DNA of 64,000 nucleotides from Linyphia triangularis (Eukaryota; Arthropoda; Arachnida; Araneae; Linyphiidae): NCBI GenBank assembly GCA_963978545.1, contig OZ021727.1:49699385-49763384 (forward strand), written 5' to 3'. A program made the translations under genes and the position numbers. Each line of letters begins with the position of its first letter. The first letter of the stretch is position 1. Shown here piece after piece: positions 1-13,295 of the stretch. The notes beneath the pieces are model-generated. The model was not told the DNA's origin and did no database searches. It worked only from the letters and a program-made list of their open reading frames with translations.

Positions 1-382
1 ATTTTAATAATTAATATTTTTTTATTTATCAATTAATTTTAATAATTGAATGGTTTCAATTAGTTTAATCATATAAAATGTTTTCCGTTTCTACTAGTAT
101 TTATAGTTCCCTTGAGTGAAATTGGTTTCCATAAAAACCATCGATTGTTTCTTGCAAAAACTAAAACAAATAAATGCAAATTGTAAAATAAAGAATGTCC
201 AGATATGTAACTATAAGTGTATTAGAAAATGACATACGAAATGACAATAAATATTTAAATTTAAAAGTTATACAACAAGTAGAAAGGCGTTCTCTCTCTC
301 TATAAAATAGTCTGTCGGTGGCTATATCCTTTTGTCTTTACAGAAAATGACTCCCAATCTGCATAAAACTTTTAATTTATAA

Positions 383-425
383 ACATAAGTAGTTTTGACC
401 TTTTAATTGTGCTTTTGACAAACAG
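383..425 (+). repeat. Dispersed repeat, copy 1 of 3
   Basis: About 43 bp beginning AACATAAGTAGTTTTGACC and ending in ACAAACAG. It aligns with 1202-1246 on the same strand and with the reverse complement of 19032-19074, with scattered substitutions and almost no gaps. Similarity to copy 2 seems to continue more weakly upstream (about 335-382 against 1150-1201), so the unit may be longer than this core. A family with copies on both strands 18 kb apart suggests part of a transposable element; its class is not visible. Confidence 0.5.
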
Positions 426-1201
426 AATGTTAAAATTTTCATTAGTTTTTTTTTTTTTTTTTTTTTTTATTATTGCAAACGGTAAATAAAAATTCGAATT
501 TTTTGCTATACGTTTTGGAACGTGCTGAGTCCAAAAAAGTGATCTAGATGAAATGTCTGTGATCAGCATAACTCATGAAAAAATTGACTTACGATATTCA
601 ACTTTTTTTATACGATTTTGTGGTGGACATGGAGCATGGAACCGGTCATCAAAGTTTGTATCAAAATTGCGCATGCGCATAAAGTAGTTGCATTGAAAAA
701 TATGTTTTTCAGCATTTGCCAAAAAACGGCTGTAATGTTTTTGACCAAAATCAATTTGGTAATGTCTTTTAGGTTTCACTAAATATATCCACCTTCGAAA
801 TTTTCGTAGAAATGCGAAAAAGGTGTAAAAATTTTAAATACGAATGTCTTTAATCCAGAGTTTTCTTTCTTGAGCATCATCCATCAACAACTGTTTTTGC
901 TCTGTTTCATTTACAAGAAAGAATAATGTAATATTTATCGAAAAACTTTTCCCCATATTCGTCGTTTGCCAGTATTTTTTTCTCTTGCAAATGCATTAAT
1001 TATATCCAAAAATATTGCCTAACTAGCCCTTTAAAAAAAAAAAAAAAAAAACTTAAACTTTAAACTACACCAATTAATGTCAAATTTGATTGCTGTAGCC
1101 AGCATTAAGTGTAATTAAAAGTTATGCGATGTTCCACACACCTAGGTTTTTTTAATTTTCTTTGCAAAGTGACTTCCATTAAGCATATAACTCTAAATTT
1201 C

Positions 1202-1246
1202 AAACATAAGTAGTCTTATCCTTCTAATTTTGCTATTCACAAACAG
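1202..1246 (+). repeat. Dispersed repeat, copy 2 of 3
   Basis: Diverged copy of the 383-425 core, sharing AACATAAGTAGT at the start and CACAAACAG at the end, about 820 bp downstream in direct orientation. It is followed by a T-rich run. Confidence 0.5.
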
Positions 1247-1437
1247 CAATAAATGCAATTTTTTTTTCTAAACAGCCAGCCTGGTTCGCGAAGCGTCAAC
1301 AATTGGGACTTTTACACAATGGGGTTTTGCAACTAGTACGATAATTGGCTGGTGAGAATGTTTGGGATTTCAATTCATTGGATTTAAAAAAAAAAAAAAA
1401 AAAAAAAAACGTTCAGGAAGGTAATTACTTATATTGA

Positions 1438-1480
<43 letters not shown>

Positions 1481-3160
1481 CCTGACCTGCCCATTTTTCA
1501 CAAACACTGACCGGCACGGTGATTACACCGAACAACCCTATGGCCAGTACGCCCCTGGCAACATCATTTTCTTTATAATAATAATCATAAAATGTAATGT
1601 GAATAATCATTATAGAAAAAGTTCTATTGGGAATAGCTGGCATTAAAAATTCTTCCAATAGCTGTTGAGATGCAGAATGTCCTATCAATCATAAAGGCTT
1701 CAATACCTCCTGATAAATGAGATTCTAACAAAACAAACTCTAGTCACATATCAAAGTACCCAAGACAGATGGTATTTATTTTTAAAAAAAAAAAAAAAAA
1801 AAAAAAGGTTCTTAGATTGTTATTCCATAAACCTATTATTTAAAGTGTACAACAATTTTTTAAAGTATAAGCGTGGCATAGTACCCCCTAATTATTTTTA
1901 AATAATCTTGCACCAATCTTATCTTCTAGATACCCATTAACAACATCCCTATCTCAATGGTTCTTTTAAAACGTGTATCAATCTCTAGCAATAAATAAAA
2001 TAAGAAGTATTTTACTTCGGAAACCAATAGTTAAGGCCCATCACCTTTGGACTCAAGTCACTATCTACCTTTAACGAGGTACCCAGCTTCCTTCGCAGCC
2101 AACATGTCCAGACAAGAAAGATTAAGGACACCAGTGTCCTTCATTGCATTTACTGACACTTCCAATCCCTACCAGTTGAACTCCTGGTCCATGGTGCCTT
2201 GTCTTTCTTAAGCCGAGGCTCTTTGATAAACTGTCCTTCGATAGAAGGATTATTTCCTCCTTTCTTTTCTTATTTCTAAAGAGAATTTTTTCACTGCTTC
2301 AATTTTGAAGAAAAGTGAGAGGATGGGGTGGTTTGATTTGTTTCTATGTAATGTTATTTTATGCTGTTCGGAAATATATTACGTAACAACTGAAATTTTG
2401 TAATGGATGTTGATAGGTTTTATTGTACTAGTGTTTATGTGATTTTGTACTCAGTACATAATTTTTATTTATTCATCTATCAAAATATCCATCTATCCTA
2501 AAAAAATAAATCCTATCTTCTATTTTTGTGTTAAAAAGATGTTAAATATATGTATATGATGAAATGGTTTTAATTTCTCGAAATGGAAGCATAATTTCAT
2601 GTAAAATTTGAGTATAAAATTGTATGTTGCCCTTTGTAAGAAATTAATTTAAATGTAGGATTTCAGCATTGCACCGACTTAAAATCAGGTTTTGCAAATG
2701 AAAAAAATATATAATTTTAAAAAATCTATCTTCAATAATAAATTATCTATGGTGCCTAAAAATAGATATTTGGATGAAGTTTTCAGAGATTTTATGCATT
2801 CCTTAAGGAAATAAAAAAGATAGAAATATAAAACCATTATAGTTATAAAATCATCATCAATAGCAATTAAACATTAAAATGCTGCAACTTTTCTGGCGAC
2901 CACATAAAAATGTTACTATTCTTCAAATAAGTTTATCTTTACAAAAATAGACTCAAAAAAGCAAGGATAAGCAACTGTTAGAGAGTGATAGTGAGTGTTC
3001 TTTATATTTATTTAAGATTCTCCTGAGAAAGGAATAAAAAATTATGTGAGATTACTCTGTATATTATTCTAGCTATATCAGATGCATATAAAACTTTGTT
3101 TAAGAAAAAACTAACAAATACCTAGAATACAAATACATTGAACCTAATCAAAGGACCAGT

Positions 3161-3690
3161 AAACAGTTTTAGATTAACTACACACAAATCTCACCATCCC
3201 GCCTGTTTACCCTCTACCCAGTAATTCCCCACCAGACCCCTATGTCCACAGACACCTCCTCTGACCCTGCCTCCACTAATCCCATTTAAGCAGAAACGAC
3301 AAGCTTTCCACAAAAGCAGCTACTAAATAAATACGAGTCTTTTAACTGTTCCACCAGCAACAAGTTAACGCTTGTCTTATCTTGCATGTGCCATGGGTGA
3401 GGATTCTGGATAATAAAGGGAGCTTTCTAAATGGTGAGAACTTATCTTTGTTGACCATGAGGCATGGGTACAATGGCTGGGGTATTAGTAGCAGCTGGCG
3501 AATCGCTCCAGTGGACCCGTTCTCTAGGATCGGACCCGTCAAACTCAACTTTATTGTGATGGAATCGTCAGGAGAGACCCTTCTCCTAATTAGTAGTTTC
3601 ACACTTCAGTTACTGAAGGGATACGATGAATGTAAAGTAGGATGGGGAAATCCAATTCAGTATCTAGATGCATCGGAAATGTGAATTTAT
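3161..3690. other. Less AT-rich complex island
   Basis: Base composition changes from the surrounding A/T-rich DNA to mixed sequence with C-rich stretches (3200-3290) and G-rich stretches (3380-3560). Overlapping open frames of 86 and 100 codons occur on opposite strands (3342-3602 and 3382-3684), but neither translation shows a domain I recognise. This could be a conserved non-coding element or a non-coding exon. Nothing in the sequence decides between them. Confidence 0.3.
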
Positions 3691-6600
3691 TCTCAGCAGA
3701 AAGTTATAAAAGTCTTCGAAAGGAAATTGAAGTTATGGTTTCACAAACTTGATATATATTTGAATTATAGCGATATTTGTTACATTTTGTAGCTAACTTG
3801 ATGTTAACTTACATCTAAAGATCTAAAGGAAGACTTGTTATTGTCTTCATTAACATTTGAGAGGATTCAAGTACATTTCATCTCACTATTAACCTATGCA
3901 ATTAAGTTCATGTAATCTAAGATACTAGATGGCTACTTATCTACAAAAACTGTAAGTATATATGGTTTAAAAAATGCATAGCTTTATTTATTTGTTGTAA
4001 AAATTGAATAAAATTTGCATCTAAAATTTCAAGAAAGCAAATATAGCTATAGAGAGAGAGAGAGAGAAAGTATTTTTTATTAGAATTTCAAGAATACATA
4101 AAAAACGAATTCTTGAAAAAACAAATTTTGTGTAGAATTATGGTGCATCTTATCTAAGGCAAATGAATCTCACATAAAAACGGGCATATTCAGTGCGTCT
4201 GTAGAAAACCTTGTAAAACTTCAGTTTAAATCGTTCTGTCCTGCATTCCTTTCCATGGCCTGCTCTATCTGCATGCGGTGGTGAGGATTGTTTCAATGGT
4301 AGACGAAATGCAATATTGCGTCATCCGGCCTTACAGATATTTCCCGAGAATGCAACTGTTGTGTCATCCGGACGGAATAAGATAAATTTGATCAAACACA
4401 ATTAGAAAAAAAATTTAAAAAATGTACAAAGTTTTAGCCCAGCCAGTGGACAAACAAACACAAAACAGGACAAAATCTAGATAGATATACTTCCATGAAT
4501 AAAACCTATTTTTCTTGAAGATAAATATTATAAAACAACAATTTATCAGTAAAATATCAGACTTTAAAGACTTCATGAGATGTTCAAACCGAACTATATG
4601 ATGTTGCACTACTGAATTTAAAGTATGGTTTCAACTGAATCATAATTTATGGTTTCACGATTAAAAAGTAGATAAATTATTTAAAGATAATAAAATAAGT
4701 TGAATATAAAACATACAATTTACACAAGTAGAGGGTTATACACAAACCATATACATAAACAAAAAATAAATGTTATCGTCCATAGGATTTGTTGCGCTAC
4801 AAGGAATCAAATTATAGTGAGCTAAATGTTCAATGAGATAAAAACCTGATAGTTATTTTTTTTAAAAAAGCTTTTATTTACATTCTACTTGTTCTTCTCT
4901 CAGTGTTTTGAACATGTTTTTATTATTATAAATGTATTTTAGTTGAACAATGCATAACTGAATCCTTTTTTCATGAAATCTGAGAGATTTAGAACAGATA
5001 CTGAGAGATTGGGTCAGATAAAGAGATTTGAGACATCACGCATTCAAGTTTCTTTTTAACTCTTTAAATGGGAAAAAAAATTCCAGTCCACCTATTACAG
5101 CAAGTTCTTATTTGTTCAGCTAACTTTCTACAGAATCAATTACGACACATTTCAAAATCACAACCAAAACTTTGAGCTTATAATCTGTACCAAACTTCTA
5201 GATAAGACCCATTCTAGTTGATTACGGAAGGATTCATTGCAACTAATCAGGTGCAAACTCCCGTTCGGAGAAAACACAATCAGAAAAATGATGGTTGAGA
5301 TAATTCCCTTCGAATAAGTCTCAATGCAACACTCCTCATAGGGATTACTGCAGATCGATTTACCTGGATCGCGTAATCCGTGGTTTAAATCGTCAATCCC
5401 CAGAGTGCGTACCCACAATCCTTGCGATCTCCCCTGCCAAATTATTCTAAATTTACAACCATTTTCTCGCACGCCTCATCCCCACCAGGGTGTTCCATTA
5501 CAAACGACTTTCGTTATTCCTGGTACATTCCTGTGGTGTCCCGCCTCGCCTGATCCCTGCTATTAGCCGAAACCATTGATCATCATTACGTCAGTGGCTG
5601 TACTGGCACGGATCAACAAAAGCGTAATGGAGATTTGTAGACCCCGTAGGAAACAGTGGGACAATTGGGTTGAGAAGAAGTGAAGGGGGGGGGTGGAGCA
5701 AAGGGAGAAGAGAAAGTAACAAAGAAGGTGGCAGCAATAAAAAAAAAGTGGACGATTCTGACTGGAATAAATGCCGTGGTTCTGCTCATCCATCTAGAGA
5801 ACGTAAATGGCTCGACGTCATAAAACATTTTTAAGTGCTGTTAGCGGTCTCTTTTTCGGATGAATGTCGTGGATGGTTCTAAATTGTACAGTTTTATAAT
5901 GCATGGATGAGGAGATCTTTTGTATTGTGGAAGGATAAATTATTTCTTTGAAGTGGCTTCTAGTTAAATATTCAGAAGTTAACATTATCTACTTAATGCA
6001 TATAACAGAACTATTAAATTTGACTAATTCCTGCAATAAATGGTATGATTTTCTACGTGTTTTTAGGTGTTCAGAAAACACTACACTATCTCTCGCATTT
6101 GTGTTCCTTAACTAAAAAGAATCAGTAAAATTTTCACCCGTAATGATACATAAAAAAATTTTGGTATACCTTTTTTGGAAAGTTCTGAACAAATGAGCTT
6201 GAATATTTTTAAATAGCTTACATAGATCTTATACAAGCTATTTCGGTAAGACTTTGGTAAAAAAAAAATAATATCAGAACTTTTTTTAAAAAATTTAATC
6301 AATACTCAAATTCATTTTGTTTAGAAAAACCACTTCTTTACAAAGATTTGGGGTTTAAAACAATTATTTATGAAAATAACAGGAAATTTTTTAATTTCAG
6401 TTTAATCTTAATGGTATATCTCTCTTAGTTAGTTATAAAAGGTACACTGGAGTTTGAAATATCAAGTTCAAACAGATAACACTTTCATAACAGGTGAAAG
6501 ACTTATATTGTTAGGTTAGGCTTATACAGAAAATAAAAATTAAAAGACTTATATAGATTGTTTTCTTTGTTAAACCAAATTATAACATACTTCTTATTTA

Positions 6601-8229
6601 AGTACAAACTAAAATAAAACAACAATGGAAAGACAAAACCTCAAGAGAATAAAGGTTTCATATTAGAGCATACAATTTGCACAAGTAGGGAAAGAACGGT
6701 ATACATCAACCACATATATAAACAAAAAAAAAATGTTATCATCCCATAAAATTAATTTACAACAAGGAAATACAATAGAACCCAGGATAACAATAAATTT
6801 AAAAAAAGTAGCATTCATTGGCAGTTTATATGTACTTCCCCCAGTGATAGGAAACAACATGAAATAAAAATCCAAAAATTAAATTTATTTTTAAGGTACC
6901 AAGCCTTCTGATAAAGCAGAATAGAAATTCATTGTCAATGAAGCAAATGTCAATTTATATGTTATAAAGGGATTAAATGTATAAATAATTGTGAATCGCT
7001 GCAACGTTTTACTTTTTAACTAATTGATTAATATACAGATGCACTATTGCCTCCTTAGATATGATTAACATTACAGAAATTGTTACATTATAATTCTTAA
7101 TAAAGTATATAAATTAATTCATAGTCACTAAAATATTTTTAACTATTATAGTTTTTATCTAGCTCTAGCTTTATGTTTTGTAAATCATAAAAACAGAATT
7201 CTGCAGCACAGCTGAGGGACTTAGTAAAATTAGAATTTTACCATGCAATCATAAGTTTGTGTAATTGTATTCTTCTGGTTGTATCCAAAACTTTAGCTAA
7301 ACCTAGAGCTAAAACGGTTTGATGAATTTCAGTCATTTTTTTTATTATTATTTTACTCATTTTTGTTGAAGGAAATGTCTTTTGCATGTTCCATTGTGAA
7401 GAAGTGTCTCTATCTGCAAAAAATGATCCCAGAAGATGGGAATTTCAACCAGGATAATGAGTGATGAAAATGTATTAACATATTTTGGTTGTCCTTCTTT
7501 CATTTTATGTAAAAAAAAAATAGCTGACTTTAAAACTGTATGTTATACAGTTAAGACATTGTACTAAGAAACAAATAGAATCATTATGCAATAAAAAATA
7601 ATCTCAATTCAGTTCAAAAGTAACACAAAGGTAACAGATAGCTCAAAGATATAAACTGAGATTATTTCAATTTTATACTGCTGAAAAAAATATCCAACTT
7701 TAAATCACAACATTAGATTAGAAACAGCTGCATTAAACAGTAAATGTCACCTGCAAAAGCAGTCGCAAATTATTGTCGCGTTTGGATTGAACTTTAAACA
7801 AAACCAATTACTTTAAATATATATCAAATAATGATTATTAGTTAACAACCCATTGTGTGTTACGATTTTTGCTGCCTAAATCTATTACTATTCACATTTT
7901 ACTGTAAGTGTAGTATCAAACTTAAACAGAGAATAATTGGTTAACCAGACTCGTTAACATTGGTTAACATCATTGTAATTTTGTAATGCAATTTATGTTT
8001 TTTTATTCGACATTTTTAACAATTTGAAAAAATATATATAATTCATGTGTCGTTATTTCATATACATCTAACTACCTTAAGCGAATATTTCTACACATTT
8101 CTTTTCAATTTTTATATGAGTTGTAACTGTAGATATCCTCTGCCACTTTCAATCCCATGAATGCTCAAAACTTATCAAAAAAGAAATAATAAAAACTTAT
8201 ATTTCACCAGTTTCTATTCTAAACACAAT
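3691..8229. other. Non-coding stretch with two complex islands
   Basis: Mostly A/T-rich sequence without credible coding frames. A short (AG)n tract lies at 4051-4068. Less AT-rich islands occur at about 4190-4380 and 5170-5830, the second with a run of nine G at 5685-5693. Between about 5830 and 8229 I see only A/T-rich sequence with short A or T runs. Confidence 0.5.
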
Positions 8230-8844
8230 TCAAATAAAGGTATTCCCGAACAATGGATATTCATACGAAATACAACAATTCTCTAGAAGCTCTTGTCTCC
8301 TGTTAGAAAAAAAAAATCCTCTTCTTCGGATCTCCAGCTTACGACCGTCAAAACTAAAAATAATACCTTTCTCTTGCTGTTTCCCATAATAAAGAAGCGT
8401 AGAGGCATTTCGACATGGCATAAAAAAAGGAAAAGTTATCGAATTTATATATATTTTTCTCACGTGCAAAACTTCCTTCCACGATCTGCCACTGACATTT
8501 TTTCCGCCATTCAATACTCCTAAGTTATTGTCGTGAAGAAATCCCCATTCTTCTGCCATTTTTCGGGATCTCGGAAAACTTGGAAAAATAGGTGGGGGGT
8601 AAACCGGGATCCGTGGAGTTTCCAGATTTAAAATACCGGAGAATTGTTTAAGAAATAAAGAAAGTATAAAGGCAGGATAAGAAGGACGCGACTTTAACTG
8701 CAGTTGAATTTTCCTCCTTACCTTTTGCCTTTTACCCCATAGGCGGGGTACGATTGAAGAACGTTGTCGATTGAATTTCTTTCCCGGAGAATGGGAATGA
8801 ATTGCCAAATAAAAGCTAAGTGGAGATGCAGTTTGGACTTTCAT
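8230..8844 (-). CDS. Unrecognised 204-codon open frame, probably chance
   Basis: Apart from the retrotransposon pol frame, this is the longest non-repetitive open frame in the window. The product would be about 204 residues, rich in Lys, Arg, Ser and Phe, with no signal peptide, catalytic motif or domain that I can name. The DNA is less AT-rich than its surroundings, which by itself lowers stop-codon frequency, and an overlapping frame on the other strand (8293-8523) is also open. I see no upstream promoter, splice-site arrangement or neighbouring exon. It may be a chance frame in a conserved non-coding island. A real small gene or an exon cannot be excluded. Confidence 0.12.
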   Translation of the reverse strand: MKVQTASPLSFYLAIHSHSPGKKFNRQRSSIVPRLWGKRQKVRRKIQLQLKSRPSYPAFILSLFLKQFSGILNLETPRIPVYPPPIFPSFPRSRKMAEEWGFLHDNNLGVLNGGKNVSGRSWKEVLHVRKIYINSITFPFFMPCRNASTLLYYGKQQEKGIIFSFDGRKLEIRRRGFFFSNRRQELLENCCISYEYPLFGNTFI

Positions 8845-11800
8845 CTAACCGAAGTCTTTATTGGGGAATAAAAGTTATGGGTCGAGTTAGATGCTTTTCC
8901 AAGGAAATAGACCTACTATCGTTTTCGGAAAGAGCATCTGCCTGTAAAAGCTTATATTTTGTATACCTGTCTAATAAAGGCATAATTTTAAACAAAAATG
9001 CATTTCTTGGTTGGTTGTATTACTTTAAAATAGCAGAAGATAGTTCTACTCAAATAAAGTAACGGACACACACATAATTTTAAACTTCAAAAATATCTTT
9101 GCTTATATTGGCTTTCATGCAATATTCAAGACTTTAAAAGCAGATAAATCTTCACAAACATTTACATCATTGAGAGGTTGGTTTGTATATACAACGACCA
9201 AATTTCGAATATTAACTGTAATCAGGCCGGGACCTTCATCTTAAAGTAAATTCCGAACCACAATCTATGCCTAACCCAAGAATCAAAAAAAGCATAATGT
9301 TAACTGATAATATCTATGTTTCATTTAATACTAATTAAAATCACCAACGAAAAGAACCTGGTAGCAAAAGAGAAGTTAGCAAAAAGAGAAGTTGACTATA
9401 CAATCTTATTTCTAATATACTGCTCTATGAGAAATATAATTTAAAAATAAAATATATTTTTCGATTGGTTGTATTACTTTCAGCTCGTGGAGGAGATTTC
9501 TGCAAACAAAGAAACAAAAACAGACACACAAAAAACATCCTTTCTTATCTGTGCTTATTTCCAGCATGATGTTCTTATTTATGAACAGGCAGAACATTGT
9601 ATATGAGATAATAAAAGATATGTGACGAATATAACTTAAATTATATAACTTAATTAAATTATACTTTAATATTACACAAACTTCAAACAGGTTGCATAAA
9701 AAGCTCTGGGTTTTATTAGTGTGGAACTATTCAAATGAATTCAAGTGATTTAACGACAAACTTTTTATTTTCCATAGCCCTATACAAAAGCAAATACCTT
9801 TTCAACAACCCCCTAGTCTCTCGTAAACAAAAAATCTCTATTTACTTTAACCAACACAATTCCCGCCCTTCCACGCTTCATTAAAACCGAACATTTCCTA
9901 GCTGTAGGATACGGAATGTCGTTGCAACATAAAATTCTTTTCTTATCTGTATCCATGTAGCTTTCATTTTTCGCCAAGAGGCAGAAAAACACCCACTAAA
10001 AAAATAATAGAACTACAAAAAAAAACCTCGGCCAGAACATAATACCACGACATCCCATCAGCAAGCGACATCTCATCTCGAGGCATTGTTCCGTGGCCGC
10101 ACTTATTAAACGCCCTCTGGGGGCAACAATCGAAGCTTCACTTATAATGTGCAGTTTTATCACGTGTGAAAAGTAGCCAGCCTCAGGTAGTAGTACAATA
10201 AGAAGTTTGTTCTCTCTACACGTCCAGGCTTAATGCGGTTTATACGATATTTTTATATAAAAGGCTTCTCACCGTCGGAAAAAGCCTTTGTTTTATTACT
10301 CAGTACGGAATGAGAATAGCTTCATCACAGGTTTGGATGAAAAGCGGCGATGTTAATCTTCTCAGCTGGAGCAAAAAGTTATTTCCACCTTTTGTTGTGT
10401 AACATAATGGAAATAATACCCTTGGATAAACGTGAGGATGTTGATATAAGACCGGTGATATAAGCCCCAATGATATTTGTGGGAGATCAGTATCATAGAC
10501 TGTCGTGTGAAGATCTACAATATCATAGTTCTTGATCTGACTTATATTGTTTATAAATCAGGGCTGCGAGTTTCTTACTAATCAATAAGATTTTTTTTGT
10601 TGGCTATTAGAATTAACGTATGAGTCATATGTTCCTCCGAATCTTTTGTAGCCATATTTAACTGCCCATAAAGTGTAAATTTATGTCATGAAGAAATTAG
10701 GGGAAGAACTTGTTTTCTGACAGATTAGTGAATTAAAAAAAAAAAAAAAACAGCTTTCAAGTTTTGCTCTTTTTTTTTCCTGCACCATTAAGAAAAAATA
10801 GTGTTTAATTTAGTTTGCACTGTCCAGCTGTCTTTTTCGGCCACTATGAAGTGCTTATCATACCCATATACGCCTCATAATTTGGAACTACGATAAGATT
10901 ACGACGTTGAAACCCTATCGCACCTACTTATTTCACCAACACTACCACATAAACAAAAGGACATTGAAGTCACCACCATTATAAAATTCCCCAACCCTCA
11001 TTATCATACAGACCAGAATTCGGCGTGGCCAGGACCGATCCCACGATCGCATGCTATTAACAGCCGGCTTATTGAAATCTCGAAATTATGTTGGTTTTTG
11101 ACGTGGTTATACGCGATCTTTACTTGTATTGATACATTCTTATACATGAAGGAACATATCACAGGTGGATGGACTCCAAAACGGAAACATATGCAATTAA
11201 AAGAGGACAGTTTTTTTCTACTAATTACAAATAAAAACGTAAAAGTTGCAACACATTTTTTATAATATGTTACTCTTATATAATAGGAAATGTTGCCAAG
11301 AAGATATAGAGATTAGTAAAGGTCATTTCATACGAAAGCAAATTGTATTATTTTACCGAGTTTAAAAAATTTGATATTGAGTTCGTCTTGTGTACACGCA
11401 ATTGCAAAGATAATAAGAGTATCAATAGGAACAGTGACTAAAGTCGCAAAACCATAAAAAGTTCATAAAACATATCTTGTGAGACAAAATTTAGGAAATA
11501 AATCAATGCTCTCTACATAATCTTATATGAATTCATACAGATCTCAAAGAATTGTCTAATCAAAATGTTCACAGCAGTTCTGTTATTCCAATATCGATTG
11601 CGTAAGGAAGGAATTCAGAACATAGGCTACAGTCTTTTCATTACCATAAGACATGCAGATAAGCTGTAAAAATATGTTTCGTTTTCCAATTAATTGACCT
11701 CAGTGATGTTTCCTAAAACATACTCTTAAAGAAATGGGAGAGTTCATCCAAGAGAAATGGTATAACCACTTTCAAACATCCAACACGAGCTAGAAAAATT

Positions 11801-13241
11801 TCGATAGGAAGATACACAGTTTTTTTTTTTTTTTAGTCAAAGATACTTCCACTCTATTAAATATAAATAATACTTCGTTCTCCATTTTTAAATTTTTGTA
11901 TCATCTGTACGCGTATGCAAGATATATACATAAGCGTGATTGGTTGATTGATTAAACACGAAAATCTTAAGTAGCATCAATATTCAACCAAAGTTACAAT
12001 ACTACAAAACAGTATAATTTTAGCGTAACTTAAAACCAAAACATTGTAACAGAATATTAAATTTCATGACAGCACAATAATATAAGAAAGTAACATAAGT
12101 TAGTTATAAAGTAAACCTAATACGATTTGAAAATAATGTTTACCCCTTTTATTTTTTGAATAAATATTCCAAAACAAATTTCTATTTATTTGTATGTGAA
12201 GCAGCTCCCGTTATCAGTTTTCAAAATGTCCTGCTATTAGCATCACTTTCTCTTCAGTTTTCCTTTCCAATTCAATTTATCCAACCTAGCTAGATATTTT
12301 TGCATCATGTTTTTCAACTTTATTGAAAGTTGTGTTTGGACCATAACAACCCTTACATGCGTGCGAGCGAATTCTTTCAGCAATTCATTTAATTCGACAC
12401 TATAAGTTTTTCTGATAAAAGATGTCACAGGGTGGCATTAAAACTTTATTTTGCTAATGCAACAACACAGAACTACGCAAAATTTTCTTCATCTGAAAAT
12501 CACCGCATTAGGAGAATCGCCTAAATAAACGAACATTATAAATTTAAAGTTGAGCATGATAGGTTTTCGTCCAAAAATCTCGCGTTTAAAAATCATTCAC
12601 CAAGTTTCCTCCACTAAACAAATAACTTTTCCTACTTCTCTACACCGACAATTTTCCCCCTTCTTTTTTCTTTCTTATTGTTAATAAGCAAAATATTTTA
12701 AGGCATCCAAAAGATATATTTGGAAATAAAGAAGGTGGAATAACACATGTTACTTGTCGCTCATCCTTGGTAGTCTGTGGTAGTAAAATAAGTAAAATTG
12801 TAATTATAAAATATTATCGGATATTTAATGCTCTAGATATGACATTCAAAACCAGGTGTTTTTTTTTTTTTTTTTTTTCGTCTTTTTACAGTATCTTTCT
12901 TACATTATTTTTCTAATTTAATACGATTTAAAAAATGATGGAATAAATCAGATCTTAAGCTATAGGAAGAAAACTACTTGAAACTATTGAATATTTGAAA
13001 TGAAAAGGCTACAAAATGCAAACTTGAACTAAAAACAATCATTGATCATCAAAGCTATTGATCTATTGCCAGTGAGATTTATGTTTTTTTGTAGAGACAA
13101 TTTATTACCAAAGTTAAATTAAACCTCATGAAATATAAACACTAATAGCCGAAGATTTAAAAACTAAAGCCAAAGTGTTGCATAAATCACTTATTTCTTC
13201 CAAATGCCTATACGGAATTCCACATATTGCATTTAAAATTA

Positions 13242-13245
<4 letters not shown>
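8845..13245. other. Non-coding stretch with complex islands
   Basis: No credible gene. Less AT-rich islands occur at about 9830-10500 and 10820-11080. The rest is A/T-rich with T runs at 11820-11834 and 12859-12878. Confidence 0.5.

Positions 13246-13292
<47 letters not shown>
13246..13292. repeat. (AT)n microsatellite
   Basis: Uninterrupted alternating A and T for about 47 bp. Confidence 0.95.

Positions 13293-13295
<3 letters not shown>

Larger units (their letters stand above)
1..3160. other. AT-rich non-coding stretch with A/T homopolymers
   Basis: I see no coding signal here. The short open frames are interrupted or made of homopolymer. The stretch holds poly-T near 450-468 and poly-A near 1031-1050, 1387-1409, 1443-1477 (about 35 A) and 1783-1806. 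It also carries two copies of a dispersed repeat (383-425 and 1202-1246). A less AT-rich patch at about 2030-2230 includes a perfect 8-bp-arm inverted repeat at 2124-2141 (AAGGACAC then GTGTCCTT, two bases between). I cannot assign a function to that patch. Confidence 0.6.
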